From assembly GCA_964646425.1 (NCBI GenBank), contig CAZYEI010000018.1, positions 1 through 26,512 on the forward strand: DNA of 26,512 bases. Direction: 5' to 3'. Positions 7,347-15,204 of this stretch are shown here, piece by piece (within the stretch, counting starts at the first letter, position 1; every line of letters starts with the position of its first letter). The notes beneath the pieces are model-generated. The model was given only the letters and a program-made list of their open reading frames with translations. It ran no database searches and was not told where the DNA came from. Made by a program: the position numbers and the translations under genes. Origin of the DNA: CAZYEI01 sp964646425. GTDB taxonomy: Bacteria > Bacillota_I > Bacilli_A > RFN20 > JAISJY01.

Positions 7347-8966
7347 TTAAACTCTTTGAATTTGTTCAGAAATATTTAATAAATGATCTCCAATTCTTTC
7401 TAAATTTATCAATAATGTCGAATAAGAAATAGAACCCTCTGCTGTACATTTAGAATCCGTTAATCTACCTAACATATTATTTCTAAACTTTTCCGTTAAA
7501 TCATCAATTTGATTCTCATATCCCTTTACTTCTTCTAAAGTTCCTTTGCTAAATACTCTATCTACCATTATATCGATAACTTTCTTAATTTCTGCAATTT
7601 CATTTTCAACAGCTGCACTAAACTTTAACTCTTTATCAATAATATTAAAATTCTCATCGCTTAAATTCATTGTATGGTCAGCAATTCTTTCGATATTATT
7701 TGAAATAGTTAAATATGCTCCATACGCCTTATTGATATTTACATTTGTTTCATAAGGAAGATAAGCAGTAATATGCTTAATAATTCCATCATTTAATTTA
7801 TCTATTAAATCTTCATTTTCAATAATTTTTTTACGATTATCATTATTTTTGTTTTGGAAATCTTCAAAACTTAGCTTTAAATTTTCTAAAGATATAGCAT
7901 ACATTCTTTTAATTTCATGTTTAACATTTTCAATATGTAATGAAGTATTACCCATTTTTTGTAAGGTATTGTTTCCAATTTTTATATTAATGTCATTATC
8001 TAAATATTGGAAAATAGATTCATTTTCAACTTTTTTATCCGGTAAAATTATTTCTGAAATTTTCACTAAATATAAACCAAATGGTAATAAAATTATTGTA
8101 GTAGTGAAATTAAATGTAGTATGCATGGCCGCAATTTGTAAATCAACACCCGTAAATGTATTTTGCATAAAATCAATCAAAGGAGTTACTAAACATAAAA
8201 TCGTAAAAATAACTGTACCAATAATATTGAACATAAAATGAATTAATGTAGTTCGCTTTGCATTCCTATTTGTACCTATTGAGGCAAGTAATGCAGTAAT
8301 GCAGGTTCCGATGTTTTGACCAAACAATATAAATACAGCACTTTTTAGTTCAATAGCACCGCTTATTGCTAAAGCTTGTAAAATACCAATAGAAGCCGAT
8401 GATGATTGAATTACTGCAGTAAAAATAGCACCAACTAAAATTCCAAGAATAGGATTAGAAAATGAAGTCATCATACTTTTAAAAGCATCATTATCTCTTA
8501 ATTCCATCATAGACTCTGACATCATATTCATACCTATAAACAAAATTCCGAAACCAGCAAATATTTTTCCGATTTCATTTACTGTTGGTTTTTTAATAAA
8601 CAACATCATAACTATACCAATAATAGCAAATATCGGAGCTATTACGCCAACATCAACCGCAATTAAAAGACCAGTTACAGTAGTACCAATATTAGCCCCC
8701 ATAATAACCCAAATTGCCTGAGATAAGGTCATCATACCAGCATTAACAAAACCTAATACCATTACTGTAGTAGCCGATGATGATTGAATTATCGCAGTAA
8801 TTAACGCCCCTACTAAGACACCAATAAATCTATTTGATGTCAATTTTTTTAAGATACTTTTCATTTTACTTCCACAAGCTGTCTCAAGACCATTACCCAT
8901 CGAATTCATGCCTAACAGAAATAGTGCTAATCCGCCCATCAACATTGCAATATTTTCAAATTTCAT
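7347..8966 (-). CDS. Na+/phosphate cotransporter with PhoU-like domain (NptA/YjbB type)
   Basis: 539 residues. The membrane part (about 1-310) holds the two inverted repeats of the Na/Pi cotransporter family: IIQSSSATT (59-67) with GANIGTT (90-96), and VIQSSSAS (185-192) with GQNIGTC (216-222). The QSSS motifs line the substrate and sodium path. The C-terminal part (about 330-539) is a helical PhoU-like domain with NNIERIADHTMN and its second-copy counterpart LERIGDHLLN. Members import phosphate with sodium, though bacterial relatives have also been proposed to export it. The start at 8966 follows AGGAG by 9 bases. It is a single-gene unit with its own promoter and an unusually long leader. 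Confidence 0.92.
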   Translation of the reverse strand: MKFENIAMLMGGLALFLLGMNSMGNGLETACGSKMKSILKKLTSNRFIGVLVGALITAIIQSSSATTVMVLGFVNAGMMTLSQAIWVIMGANIGTTVTGLLIAVDVGVIAPIFAIIGIVMMLFIKKPTVNEIGKIFAGFGILFIGMNMMSESMMELRDNDAFKSMMTSFSNPILGILVGAIFTAVIQSSSASIGILQALAISGAIELKSAVFILFGQNIGTCITALLASIGTNRNAKRTTLIHFMFNIIGTVIFTILCLVTPLIDFMQNTFTGVDLQIAAMHTTFNFTTTIILLPFGLYLVKISEIILPDKKVENESIFQYLDNDINIKIGNNTLQKMGNTSLHIENVKHEIKRMYAISLENLKLSFEDFQNKNNDNRKKIIENEDLIDKLNDGIIKHITAYLPYETNVNINKAYGAYLTISNNIERIADHTMNLSDENFNIIDKELKFSAAVENEIAEIKKVIDIMVDRVFSKGTLEEVKGYENQIDDLTEKFRNNMLGRLTDSKCTAEGSISYSTLLINLERIGDHLLNISEQIQRV

Positions 8967-9085
8967 ATTTACTTTACTCCTTAAAACTATTAAATTTTAA
9001 ACAGAATCTAATTAATTTTGTGCTTATATTATTAATTTACCATTTTAATTTGGTTCTACTCCCTTTATAAATAATTATCATAAAA

Positions 9086-9114
9086 ATTTTAACATAGACA
9101 CTATTGATTGTAAA
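9086..9114 (-). promoter_or_regulatory. Extended -10 promoter of the Na/Pi cotransporter
   Basis: Minus strand TTTACA (9109-9114), 17-bp spacer, TAAAAT (9086-9091) preceded by TGT as an extended -10. This gives a leader of about 110 bases before the start at 8966; I see no recognisable riboswitch in it. Confidence 0.6.
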
Positions 9115-9115
9115 T

Positions 9116-9151
9116 CAAGAAAATAAAACCGCTTATTGATGTAAGCGGTTT
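9116..9151 (-). terminator. Rho-independent terminator of lysine ABC operon
   Basis: Perfect 10-bp stem (9126-9135 with 9142-9151, 6-base loop) with a GC core, followed on the minus strand by TTTTATTTT. It overlaps the stop codon of the ATPase gene. Confidence 0.85.
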
Positions 9152-9896
9152 AATCATTGAATCTTGACAAAAACTCTTTTGTTCTTTCAATTTTAGGATT
9201 CAATAAAACTTCATTAGGCGTCCCTTGTTCTAATATTACTCCCTTATCCAAAAAAATAACTTTACTTGAAACATCAAGAGCAAATTTCATTTCATGAGTA
9301 ACTACTATCATTGTCATTCCTTCATTAGCTAATTTTTTCATTACTTGCAAAACTTCTCCAACCATTTCCGGATCAAGTGCACTTGTAGGTTCATCAAAAA
9401 GAAGCACCTTTGGTTTCATACACAAAGCACGTGCAATAGCCACTCTTTGCTTTTGTCCACCTGACAATGTTGTTACCTTTTTATTATAATATTCTTCAGT
9501 TATTCCAACTTTTGTTAATTCTTCTTCAGCAATAATTTCTGCATCTTCCTTTTTCATCTTTTTAATTTTTATCAAAGCTAAAGTGCAATTTTCCAAAACA
9601 TTTTTATTATTAAAAAGATTAAATGCTTGAAAACACATCCCAATGTTTTCTCTTACTTTATTTATATCTGTTTTTTTATCTAAAATATCTAAATTTTCAA
9701 ATAAAATTTCCCCCGTAGTTGCTTCTTCTAATCTATTAATACATCTAATCATCGTAGATTTACCAGAACCCGAAGAACCAATTATCGAAACCACTTCACC
9801 CTGGTATATATCTAAATTAATATCTTTTAATATTTCTTTACCATCAAACGACTTTGACAAATGTCTAATTGAAATAATTGGTTGTTTGCTTTCCAT
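9150..9896 (-). CDS. Amino-acid (lysine) ABC importer ATPase, GlnQ type
   Basis: 248-residue ATPase of the polar amino-acid uptake family, on the cytoplasmic face of the importer. It has Walker A GSSGSGKST (40-48), Q-loop Gln90, signature LSGGQ (144-148), Walker B LLFDEP (165-170) and H-loop His201, all intact. The start at 9896 has a near-perfect AGGAGG 6 bases upstream, in the 12-base gap after the permease. It is the third and last gene of a binding protein-permease-ATPase operon led by a lysine riboswitch, so lysine is the probable cargo; the ATPase on its own would only say polar amino acid. Confidence 0.93.
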   Translation of the reverse strand: MESKQPIISIRHLSKSFDGKEILKDINLDIYQGEVVSIIGSSGSGKSTMIRCINRLEEATTGEILFENLDILDKKTDINKVRENIGMCFQAFNLFNNKNVLENCTLALIKIKKMKKEDAEIIAEEELTKVGITEEYYNKKVTTLSGGQKQRVAIARALCMKPKVLLFDEPTSALDPEMVGEVLQVMKKLANEGMTMIVVTHEMKFALDVSSKVIFLDKGVILEQGTPNEVLLNPKIERTKEFLSRFND

Positions 9897-9908
9897 CGTA
9901 ATCCTCCT

Positions 9909-10712
9909 TTAATTACAACTCTTGATATCTTGAACAGGAGCATCAAGTTTCTTTTCAATAAATCCTAAAATTTTAGTAGTAGTATAAGTTAATAACAAAT
10001 AAACTATTGCACCAACAATCATTTGTTCCATATATTTATAATTAGTAGATGCCGAAATATTTAAAATATAATACATTTCTGTACAACCAATAACGTTTAA
10101 TACCGAAGTATCTTTAATATTAATTACAAATTCATTTCCAATTGCCGCCATTGAATTTTTTATTGCTTGAGGAAACACTATCAATAACATCGACTTAATA
10201 TAAGAAAATCCTAATGACCTTGCAGCTTCCATTTGACCTTTATCAATTGAATCTACGCCATTTTTAATTACTTCAGTTAAATATGCTCCCGTATTGATTG
10301 AAACAATAATTAAGCCTGCTGTAACTGGTTCCCAATTAAATACCCCAACAAAACCATAAAAAATAATCATAGCCTGTACCATCATTGGTGTTCCTCTAAA
10401 AACAGTAACATATATTTTTATAATAAAATTTGATACTTTCTTGATTATTCTAATAAATAAAGTGTCTGATTTATTCACTTTTATTGATCTAATCATTCCC
10501 AAAACACAGGCAATAAGAAAACCAATAATTGTACCAATTAGTGAGATTCCTAATGTATATTTTATTCCAGCAAAAAATAAATCTTTGTATTTAGTAATAA
10601 TCAAGGTAAATGAATCGGGTAAAACCAAATTTAACAATAAGCAAAGAAGTTCATATATATAACCCAATGTATGATCAATTAGCCATTCAAAAGGCACTAA
10701 TAACGATAACAT
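9909..10712 (-). CDS. Amino-acid (lysine) ABC importer permease
   Basis: 267-residue HisM/GlnP-type permease. Hydrophobic segments begin with an extra N-terminal helix (about 15-35), followed by the usual core of about five. The EAA loop that docks the ATPase is plain: EVIKNGVDSIDKGQMEAARS followed by LGFS and PQAIKN. FRGTPMMVQ, typical of amino-acid permeases, lies before it. The start at 10712 lies 6 bases after the stop of the binding-protein gene, whose last codons supply the GAGGAATAGG binding site, so translation is likely coupled. It probably works as a homodimer because only one permease gene is present. Confidence 0.92.
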   Translation of the reverse strand: MLSLLVPFEWLIDHTLGYIYELLCLLLNLVLPDSFTLIITKYKDLFFAGIKYTLGISLIGTIIGFLIACVLGMIRSIKVNKSDTLFIRIIKKVSNFIIKIYVTVFRGTPMMVQAMIIFYGFVGVFNWEPVTAGLIIVSINTGAYLTEVIKNGVDSIDKGQMEAARSLGFSYIKSMLLIVFPQAIKNSMAAIGNEFVINIKDTSVLNVIGCTEMYYILNISASTNYKYMEQMIVGAIVYLLLTYTTTKILGFIEKKLDAPVQDIKSCN

Positions 10713-10718
10713 AGTAAC

Positions 10719-11561
10719 CTATTCCTCATTTGTTGGAGCATTCTTTATTGCTTGCTCCATCAATTTCGTTCTAATATTCTCTGTCAATTTAGTATCTAAT
10801 ATCGTATTAATATCTGCAGTTAATTCGAAATTTTTTCGTACACCAATCGAAACGATTTTATCTTCATCTGCGACAATAAAGCCATTATCAACTATTTTAA
10901 TATAAGTTAAGTCAGGATATTGACTAACTATCCCCATAGCAACGGGCTCCTCTAAAATCGTAGCATCTACAGTATTATTAACAATAGCATTTACAATTAA
11001 TGGAACAGTGGCTAAATTATTTCCGGCAATTGCACCATGTTCGACTACTTGTGAAACTAAACTTGCATATATTGTGCCTGTTTGTCCAATTACTTTAGCT
11101 CCGGCAAAATCATCAAACGAAGTAGCAGAAGCATACTTAGATGTTTTTCTTAATAATAACACATGGGTTGATTCATAATATTCATTAGTAAAATCTATCG
11201 CTTCTAATCTTTCAGGTGTTGGAGACATACCAGCAATAATTACATCAATCAATCCTGATTGTAAATTATTAATTAAAGCTCCCCATTCCAACGCCTTAAT
11301 TTGAAGTTCTAAATCTAATTCATCTGCTATAATTTTAGCAACTTGAACATCATATCCTTCGGCATAAGCCCCACGAATATTTGATATCGCAACATTTGAA
11401 TCAGTTGATTTGGTTTCAGTCCAATTAAATGGTGTATAAGTACATTCCATTCCAACAACTAACACTCCTTCTTTAGTTAATCCTGTAGCATTATTACTGC
11501 AAGAAGTTGTTAAAGTAATTAATGTACAAACGCTTAATAATAATAGTTTTTTTAATCTCAT
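10719..11561 (-). CDS. Lysine-type ABC substrate-binding lipoprotein
   Basis: 280-residue family 3 solute-binding protein. It starts with a basic, hydrophobic signal (MRLKKLLLL) ending in a slightly off-consensus lipobox TTSC with Cys21 as the lipid-attachment site, so it would be anchored outside the membrane. The mature part opens with the family hallmark GMECTYTPFNWTE, followed by YDVQVAKIIADEL, then IIAGMSPTPER and DFTNEYY. The start at 11561 has GGGAGAG 8 bases upstream. It is the first gene after the lysine riboswitch and its terminator, which makes lysine the best substrate guess; closely related proteins also bind glutamine, arginine or cystine. Confidence 0.92.
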   Translation of the reverse strand: MRLKKLLLLSVCTLITLTTSCSNNATGLTKEGVLVVGMECTYTPFNWTETKSTDSNVAISNIRGAYAEGYDVQVAKIIADELDLELQIKALEWGALINNLQSGLIDVIIAGMSPTPERLEAIDFTNEYYESTHVLLLRKTSKYASATSFDDFAGAKVIGQTGTIYASLVSQVVEHGAIAGNNLATVPLIVNAIVNNTVDATILEEPVAMGIVSQYPDLTYIKIVDNGFIVADEDKIVSIGVRKNFELTADINTILDTKLTENIRTKLMEQAIKNAPTNEE

Positions 11562-11588
11562 ATATTTCTCTCCCTATCATAGTTAAAA

Positions 11589-11628
11589 ATTAAAATTAAA
11601 AGATTGCAATACTATTATTGCAATCTTT
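11589..11628 (-). terminator. Regulatory terminator of the lysine riboswitch
   Basis: Perfect 12-bp hairpin (11599-11610 with 11617-11628, 6-base loop), followed on the minus strand by TTTAATTTTAATTTTT. It sits between the aptamer and the binding-protein gene, as expected for a transcription-attenuating expression platform. ATAATAG in this hairpin can pair with CTATTAT just past the aptamer, a plausible antiterminator. Confidence 0.85.
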
Positions 11629-11650
11629 GACATAAATATATATCTATAAT

Positions 11651-11816
11651 AGCAAGTAATAGCTCCTCTACATAAATGCAGGAGTCTATAAGATATTTTC
11701 TTATAGCCCAACCAATAACTCTACCAAGTTATCATTTCGGCAACTTTGCCTTTCCTTAAATTCAGCGAATGTCTTCTCCAATAAGTACTAATCGTAGCTG
11801 CGCCTCTACCTTCTTG
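11651..11816 (-). promoter_or_regulatory. Lysine riboswitch (L-box) aptamer
   Basis: Read on the minus strand, this 166-base stretch has the conserved lysine aptamer blocks in order: GGTAGAGGCGC at the 5' end (11800-11810), then AGTA and GGAGAAGA, then GGAAAGGCAAAGTTGCCGAA (11736-11755), GGTTGGGC, a stem-loop arm at 11682-11705, and GAGGAGCTAT closing P1 (11659-11668). Lysine binding would favour the terminator at 11599-11628 and shut off the ABC importer. A T-box was considered but the invariant T-box sequence is absent. Confidence 0.92.
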
Positions 11817-11840
11817 AAATATTTAATTTTTATGTTTTAT

Positions 11841-11869
11841 ATTAAAGCATTTTTATTATCTATTGTAAA
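11841..11869 (-). promoter_or_regulatory. Extended -10 promoter of the lysine riboswitch operon
   Basis: Minus strand TTTACA (11864-11869), 17-bp spacer ending in TGC, then TTTAAT (11841-11846). The predicted start point, about 11834, places the aptamer at the very 5' end of the transcript. Confidence 0.6.
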
Positions 11870-11876
11870 GCACTTT

Positions 11877-12767
11877 TTAAATTTTTATTCGTTTTTTTAT
11901 TTTTAATTGACTAAAAACCACTGCAATAAATATCAAAATACAACCAATCCATTCTCTAAACTTCAAAACTTCATCTAATATAATCATTCCGCCAATCACA
12001 GCAAAAACAGATTCTAAACTCATCAATAACGAAGCAACACTAGGATTTGTGCTTCTTTGTCCCAAAATTTGCAATGTATATGCTAAAGCACAAGATAGCA
12101 CACCAGCATACAATATTGACCATTTGGCATCGATTATATTTTCAAACGTAATATTTTCTTTCCAAATCATTAAAATTAATGATAAAAATGCGGCAGTTCC
12201 AAATTGCACACACGACATTTGAATACTATCAGCTTTTTGGGCAAAATAATCAACACATAATATATGAAAAGCAAAGATAAACGAACAAATAAATACATAG
12301 ATATCACCACTACTAATGCTTGAGCCCTTTTTAATACATAAAAAATACAACCCGACTAATCCTATAACAATACTTATCCAAGTATTCCAAGGAACTTTCT
12401 TTTTTAAAAATAAACTAAGTATTGGGACAAAAAGAATATATAGTGCAGTTATAAATCCCGCCTTACCAGCACTCGTATATTGAATACCATATTGTTGCAA
12501 ACTTGCAGCCACAAAAAGAAAAAAGCCACAACAAATGCCACCAATCAAAGAATATTTAGTAAACAATGGTTTTCTATTTTTCTTCTTATTAACTAAAAAC
12601 CTAACTACAAGATAAACAAATAAAGTAAGTGCTCCCAAAAAGAAACGAAAAACATTAAAAGAAAAAGGTCCGATATATTCCATTCCTTTACTTTGAGCGA
12701 CAAAAGCAAATCCCCAAACAAAAGCAGTAATTAATAATAATATTTCCCCTTTACATTTTATCTTCAT
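11877..12767 (-). CDS. EamA/DMT-family transporter
   Basis: 296-residue membrane protein with about ten hydrophobic helices in two EamA repeats, each carrying the usual signature: AFVWGFAFVAQSKGMEYIGP in the first and ILGQRSTNPSVASLLMSLE plus IGGMIILDE in the second. Members of this drug/metabolite group export or import amino acids, nucleosides or other small metabolites; the substrate cannot be told from sequence. The start at 12767 is preceded by GAGGAAGTGG at a slightly long distance. It has its own extended -10 promoter, so it is probably transcribed alone. It ends just upstream of the lysine operon promoter with no clear terminator, so some read-through into the riboswitch is possible. 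Confidence 0.9.
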   Translation of the reverse strand: MKIKCKGEILLLITAFVWGFAFVAQSKGMEYIGPFSFNVFRFFLGALTLFVYLVVRFLVNKKKNRKPLFTKYSLIGGICCGFFLFVAASLQQYGIQYTSAGKAGFITALYILFVPILSLFLKKKVPWNTWISIVIGLVGLYFLCIKKGSSISSGDIYVFICSFIFAFHILCVDYFAQKADSIQMSCVQFGTAAFLSLILMIWKENITFENIIDAKWSILYAGVLSCALAYTLQILGQRSTNPSVASLLMSLESVFAVIGGMIILDEVLKFREWIGCILIFIAVVFSQLKIKKRIKI

Positions 12768-12817
12768 TTTAATACCACTTCCTCATCAAAAAATAAAGTA
12801 ATTATCTTAATTCATAA

Positions 12818-12826
12818 ATTATAACA
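12818..12826 (-). promoter_or_regulatory. Extended -10 promoter element of the EamA gene
   Basis: Minus strand TGTTATAAT, a perfect TATAAT (12818-12823) with TGn upstream. No convincing -35 box, which extended -10 promoters can do without. Confidence 0.5.
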
Positions 12827-12842
12827 TATTATTTAACTTCAA

Positions 12843-13688
12843 TCATAAATAAAATTTTATTGTATCAAAAATCCAATATGAAAAACGAATATTAGGATAT
12901 TTTTCTTCATATGGTTTAAATCGCAAATAAATTTCTTTACCATCACTTGCATCATGATAAATATCCACAAATGCATAATCATAACTCAAATTAGTAAATT
13001 GATTCAAATAAGAAAATGCATCCATTTTTATTATTTTTATCTTTTCTTTGTATTTAAATTGATTAAATATATATTTGTTAAATATATCTATTACAACTTG
13101 ACTTGTTTCAATAATAGTAATTGATTTTACTTCTTCTTTTAAAGAAGCCATGTAAGCAAAATAACCAAGTCCTAGTCCAAAAGTCAAAACATTCCCAAAA
13201 GCTTCTTTAATTGGCTTTTCCATTGTATTTATCTCATTAGGAGTAACACTCATCCATAAACGACCATCTTGGAATATTGCAGGAAAATAAAATGGTTTCG
13301 AAAAATATCCGATTTGAGGAATCACTAAATCTTTATCATAAATAAAATCATCACATACGAATGCTTCATAAGCTTTATAACAATCATTTTTTATTTCCCA
13401 ATTATAAAGTTTATGCTTAGTTAATTTTATATTCTTATAATATGGATTATTTTCATATTCATGATAATCTTGCCTATGAATCATTCTTTTAAAATATTTA
13501 TCAATAAGTTCTTTTTCTTCATCAATTCCTAAAAAGCTAACTAAAAGTAACATAAACGCTTCTTGTTCACTAATTCCTATCTTCATTATTTTACTGATTA
13601 ATCTTGTATTTATTGCATTTTCATTGTTATTCAAATAAGAACTTAATAATCTAAGAACTCTAAAATTGTTCTCATTATTACTATTCAT
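12843..13688 (-). CDS. Spermidine-synthase-fold methyltransferase-like protein
   Basis: 281 residues, not recognised as a named protein. The C-terminal half (about 160-281) has a Rossmann pattern: glycine-rich FGLGLGY (170-176), acidic end of strand 2 in TIIETS (Glu194), KMDAF (Asp223) and the YDYAFVDIYHDA strand 4 motif. This matches spermidine synthase-like SAM-binding proteins, but the spermidine synthase active-site pattern with a DSSDP motif is absent; the equivalent reads DIYHDA. The N-terminal half is helical and charged with no motif I know. The ATG at 13688 follows AGGAGAAAAG; the frame runs a further ten codons upstream from a TTG. It is third in a run with the LURP-one protein and the acyltransferase. 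Function unknown; a methyl- or aminopropyltransferase is inferred only from fold. Confidence 0.7.
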   Translation of the reverse strand: MNSNNENNFRVLRLLSSYLNNNENAINTRLISKIMKIGISEQEAFMLLLVSFLGIDEEKELIDKYFKRMIHRQDYHEYENNPYYKNIKLTKHKLYNWEIKNDCYKAYEAFVCDDFIYDKDLVIPQIGYFSKPFYFPAIFQDGRLWMSVTPNEINTMEKPIKEAFGNVLTFGLGLGYFAYMASLKEEVKSITIIETSQVVIDIFNKYIFNQFKYKEKIKIIKMDAFSYLNQFTNLSYDYAFVDIYHDASDGKEIYLRFKPYEEKYPNIRFSYWIFDTIKFYL

Positions 13689-13735
13689 ATATATCTTTTC
13701 TCCTTTTAATAATAGCAAAGATATTTAATCTTGTT

Positions 13736-14218
13736 TTACTTTCTGTGCTTCTTTTTGCTAGAACATTTAATAGCATCAATTGCCAAAACCACAAGCAAAG
13801 CATTTAAAGCATTTGCTTCATCAACATCTATAATATAGGTATCAGTAAAATTAAATAGTTGTTTCGTAATCGTAGCAATCACTTTATTGTGATGAATTAT
13901 TTGATAATCCCAGCCAAACCAATCCCCATAAATTTTCCAATCATTCATATCTACAATTAATTTATCTCCAAAAAAAGTAAACTCTTTAGTTATTGTACCT
14001 ATTCTATTTTCATTAGCATCATATATATCTAATTTAGGTAAAAAAGTAAACACCTGTTGTATTAACATCCCAACAAATTCACTATTTCGATTATAAATAT
14101 GAAACTTATGTCCCCATGACATTTTGCCTTCAACCTTGAAATAAACATTACCTCTTTCATCATAAATATCATATGAATCAAACCACGAAAAAAATCTTTG
14201 TTTAAATAATAATCTCAT
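13736..14218 (-). CDS. LURP-one-related (tubby-fold) protein
   Basis: 160 residues of the LURP-one-related/YxjI family, a single tubby-like beta barrel around a central helix. The alternating pattern is typical: short beta repeats such as DIYDERGNVYFKVEGK, FHIYNRNSEFVGM, LDIYDANENRIGTITKEF, a Trp-rich strand DWKIYGDWFGWDY, and a hydrophobic final helix (about 134-152) buried in the barrel. Eukaryotic relatives such as phospholipid scramblases bind membranes; the bacterial role is unknown. The start at 14218 has AAAGGA 9 bases upstream. Gaps of 33 bases to the acyltransferase gene and 47 to the methyltransferase-like gene suggest one operon. Confidence 0.82.
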   Translation of the reverse strand: MRLLFKQRFFSWFDSYDIYDERGNVYFKVEGKMSWGHKFHIYNRNSEFVGMLIQQVFTFLPKLDIYDANENRIGTITKEFTFFGDKLIVDMNDWKIYGDWFGWDYQIIHHNKVIATITKQLFNFTDTYIIDVDEANALNALLVVLAIDAIKCSSKKKHRK

Positions 14219-14251
14219 AAATAATTCCTTTCATTTACAATGCCATATCGA

Positions 14252-15073
14252 TTACTTTAATACTCCTTCTCCCGAACCAATATTTTCTCCTTGAAGCAAT
14301 AAATTTTTTACCTTTTTTTGTAATGAAGTATTTTCTTTTAATAAAGAAATATCTGTATTTATTGATGTTTGAAAAAGCCATTGAATAAAATCCTTAGCCT
14401 CTACATCTTGCTTTACAATCTCAAATCTATTTTGAAAACTTAAAATATTTGAATCAACATTTAAAAGTTCTCTTAATTTTAAAGATAATAGCCATGAATT
14501 ACAAATAAATCTACAATTTCTAAAATCTTTAAAATAGTTATTAATAAATTTTTTAGCCTCTTTTATTGAAATATCAACATTTTCTTTATCAAACTTAGCA
14601 TCAGATGGTATATGTATTTTTATAAATCTATCGCCATCCACATTTTTAAATTCATATTCTAATTCTTTTATTCTAAAAACAACCATACTTAATTGTCTAT
14701 ATGTCCAATAAGCTCTATCAAAAGCATATTCACCAGTTTTTTCCTTACATTCATCAATAAATCTAACAAAGCATTTCATAGTGTCAACAAACACTTGATT
14801 TTCAATACCTAGTTTCTCATATTTTTTTCGTACTCTTGTCGCACAAACTAAATATACTGCTAAAATTTTAGTAGAATTGCTATTAAATAAATCATTTAAT
14901 TTTTCATACGCACTGAACCCAGTTACAGGATTGCAAAGTTCCTCAATGATCTCTTCTATATTAGTAAAATTATATGCTTTTATAAAAGTAATAACTTGAT
15001 TATACATTATTCTTTGCAATTTTATATCTTCACATAATTTATTAATATCATCAATATTTACTGCATATGACAT
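14252..15073 (-). CDS. GNAT-like acyltransferase domain protein (NAT_N/GNAT_C type)
   Basis: 273 residues resembling a poorly studied family annotated as acyltransferase domain-containing proteins, with a helical N-terminal domain (about 1-145) and a GNAT-like C-terminal domain. Recognisable stretches are KIHIPSDAKF (152-161), the helix IKEAKKFINNYFKDF, CNSWLLS (191-197), LLNVDSNILSFQNRF and the ending ENTSLQKKVKNLLLQG plus GSGEG. The substrate and acyl donor are unknown, and I see no classical acetyl-CoA P-loop (Q/RxxGxG/A). The start at 15073 follows a GGGGG site by 7-8 bases. It is the first gene of the three-gene run and lies divergent from the aldehyde dehydrogenase across 131 bases. A TATAAT box at 15104-15109 may serve it, but its -35 is poor. 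Confidence 0.72.
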   Translation of the reverse strand: MSYAVNIDDINKLCEDIKLQRIMYNQVITFIKAYNFTNIEEIIEELCNPVTGFSAYEKLNDLFNSNSTKILAVYLVCATRVRKKYEKLGIENQVFVDTMKCFVRFIDECKEKTGEYAFDRAYWTYRQLSMVVFRIKELEYEFKNVDGDRFIKIHIPSDAKFDKENVDISIKEAKKFINNYFKDFRNCRFICNSWLLSLKLRELLNVDSNILSFQNRFEIVKQDVEAKDFIQWLFQTSINTDISLLKENTSLQKKVKNLLLQGENIGSGEGVLK

Positions 15074-15150
15074 ATTGATTCCCCCATATTTAAATATGTA
15101 TTAATTATACACTTTTATCGTAATTTAAGATAGTTATTTAGATTAGTTTT

Positions 15151-15179
15151 GTTACAGCATTTTGTAGTTGTGCTATAAT
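15151..15179 (+). promoter_or_regulatory. Extended -10 promoter of the aldehyde dehydrogenase gene
   Basis: GTTACA (15151-15156), 17-bp spacer, then TGCTATAAT with a perfect TATAAT at 15174-15179. The predicted leader is only about 20 bases. Confidence 0.65.
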
Positions 15180-15204
15180 ATATCATTGTATGGAGGTAAT
15201 AATT

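Noticed and set aside
7546..8241. Plus-strand open frames of 69 and 130 codons opposite the Na/phosphate cotransporter gene
   Set aside because: They are antisense to a well-defined gene, lack ribosome binding sites and read as Ile/Phe/Ser-rich shadow protein.
8834..9070. Plus-strand 78-codon frame at the start of the cotransporter gene
   Set aside because: It overlaps the cotransporter's 5' end and leader, has no binding site, and has an AT-driven Leu/Ile/Phe composition.
11651..11816. T-box or other tRNA-sensing leader
   Set aside because: The invariant T-box sequence is absent while the lysine aptamer blocks are present in order.
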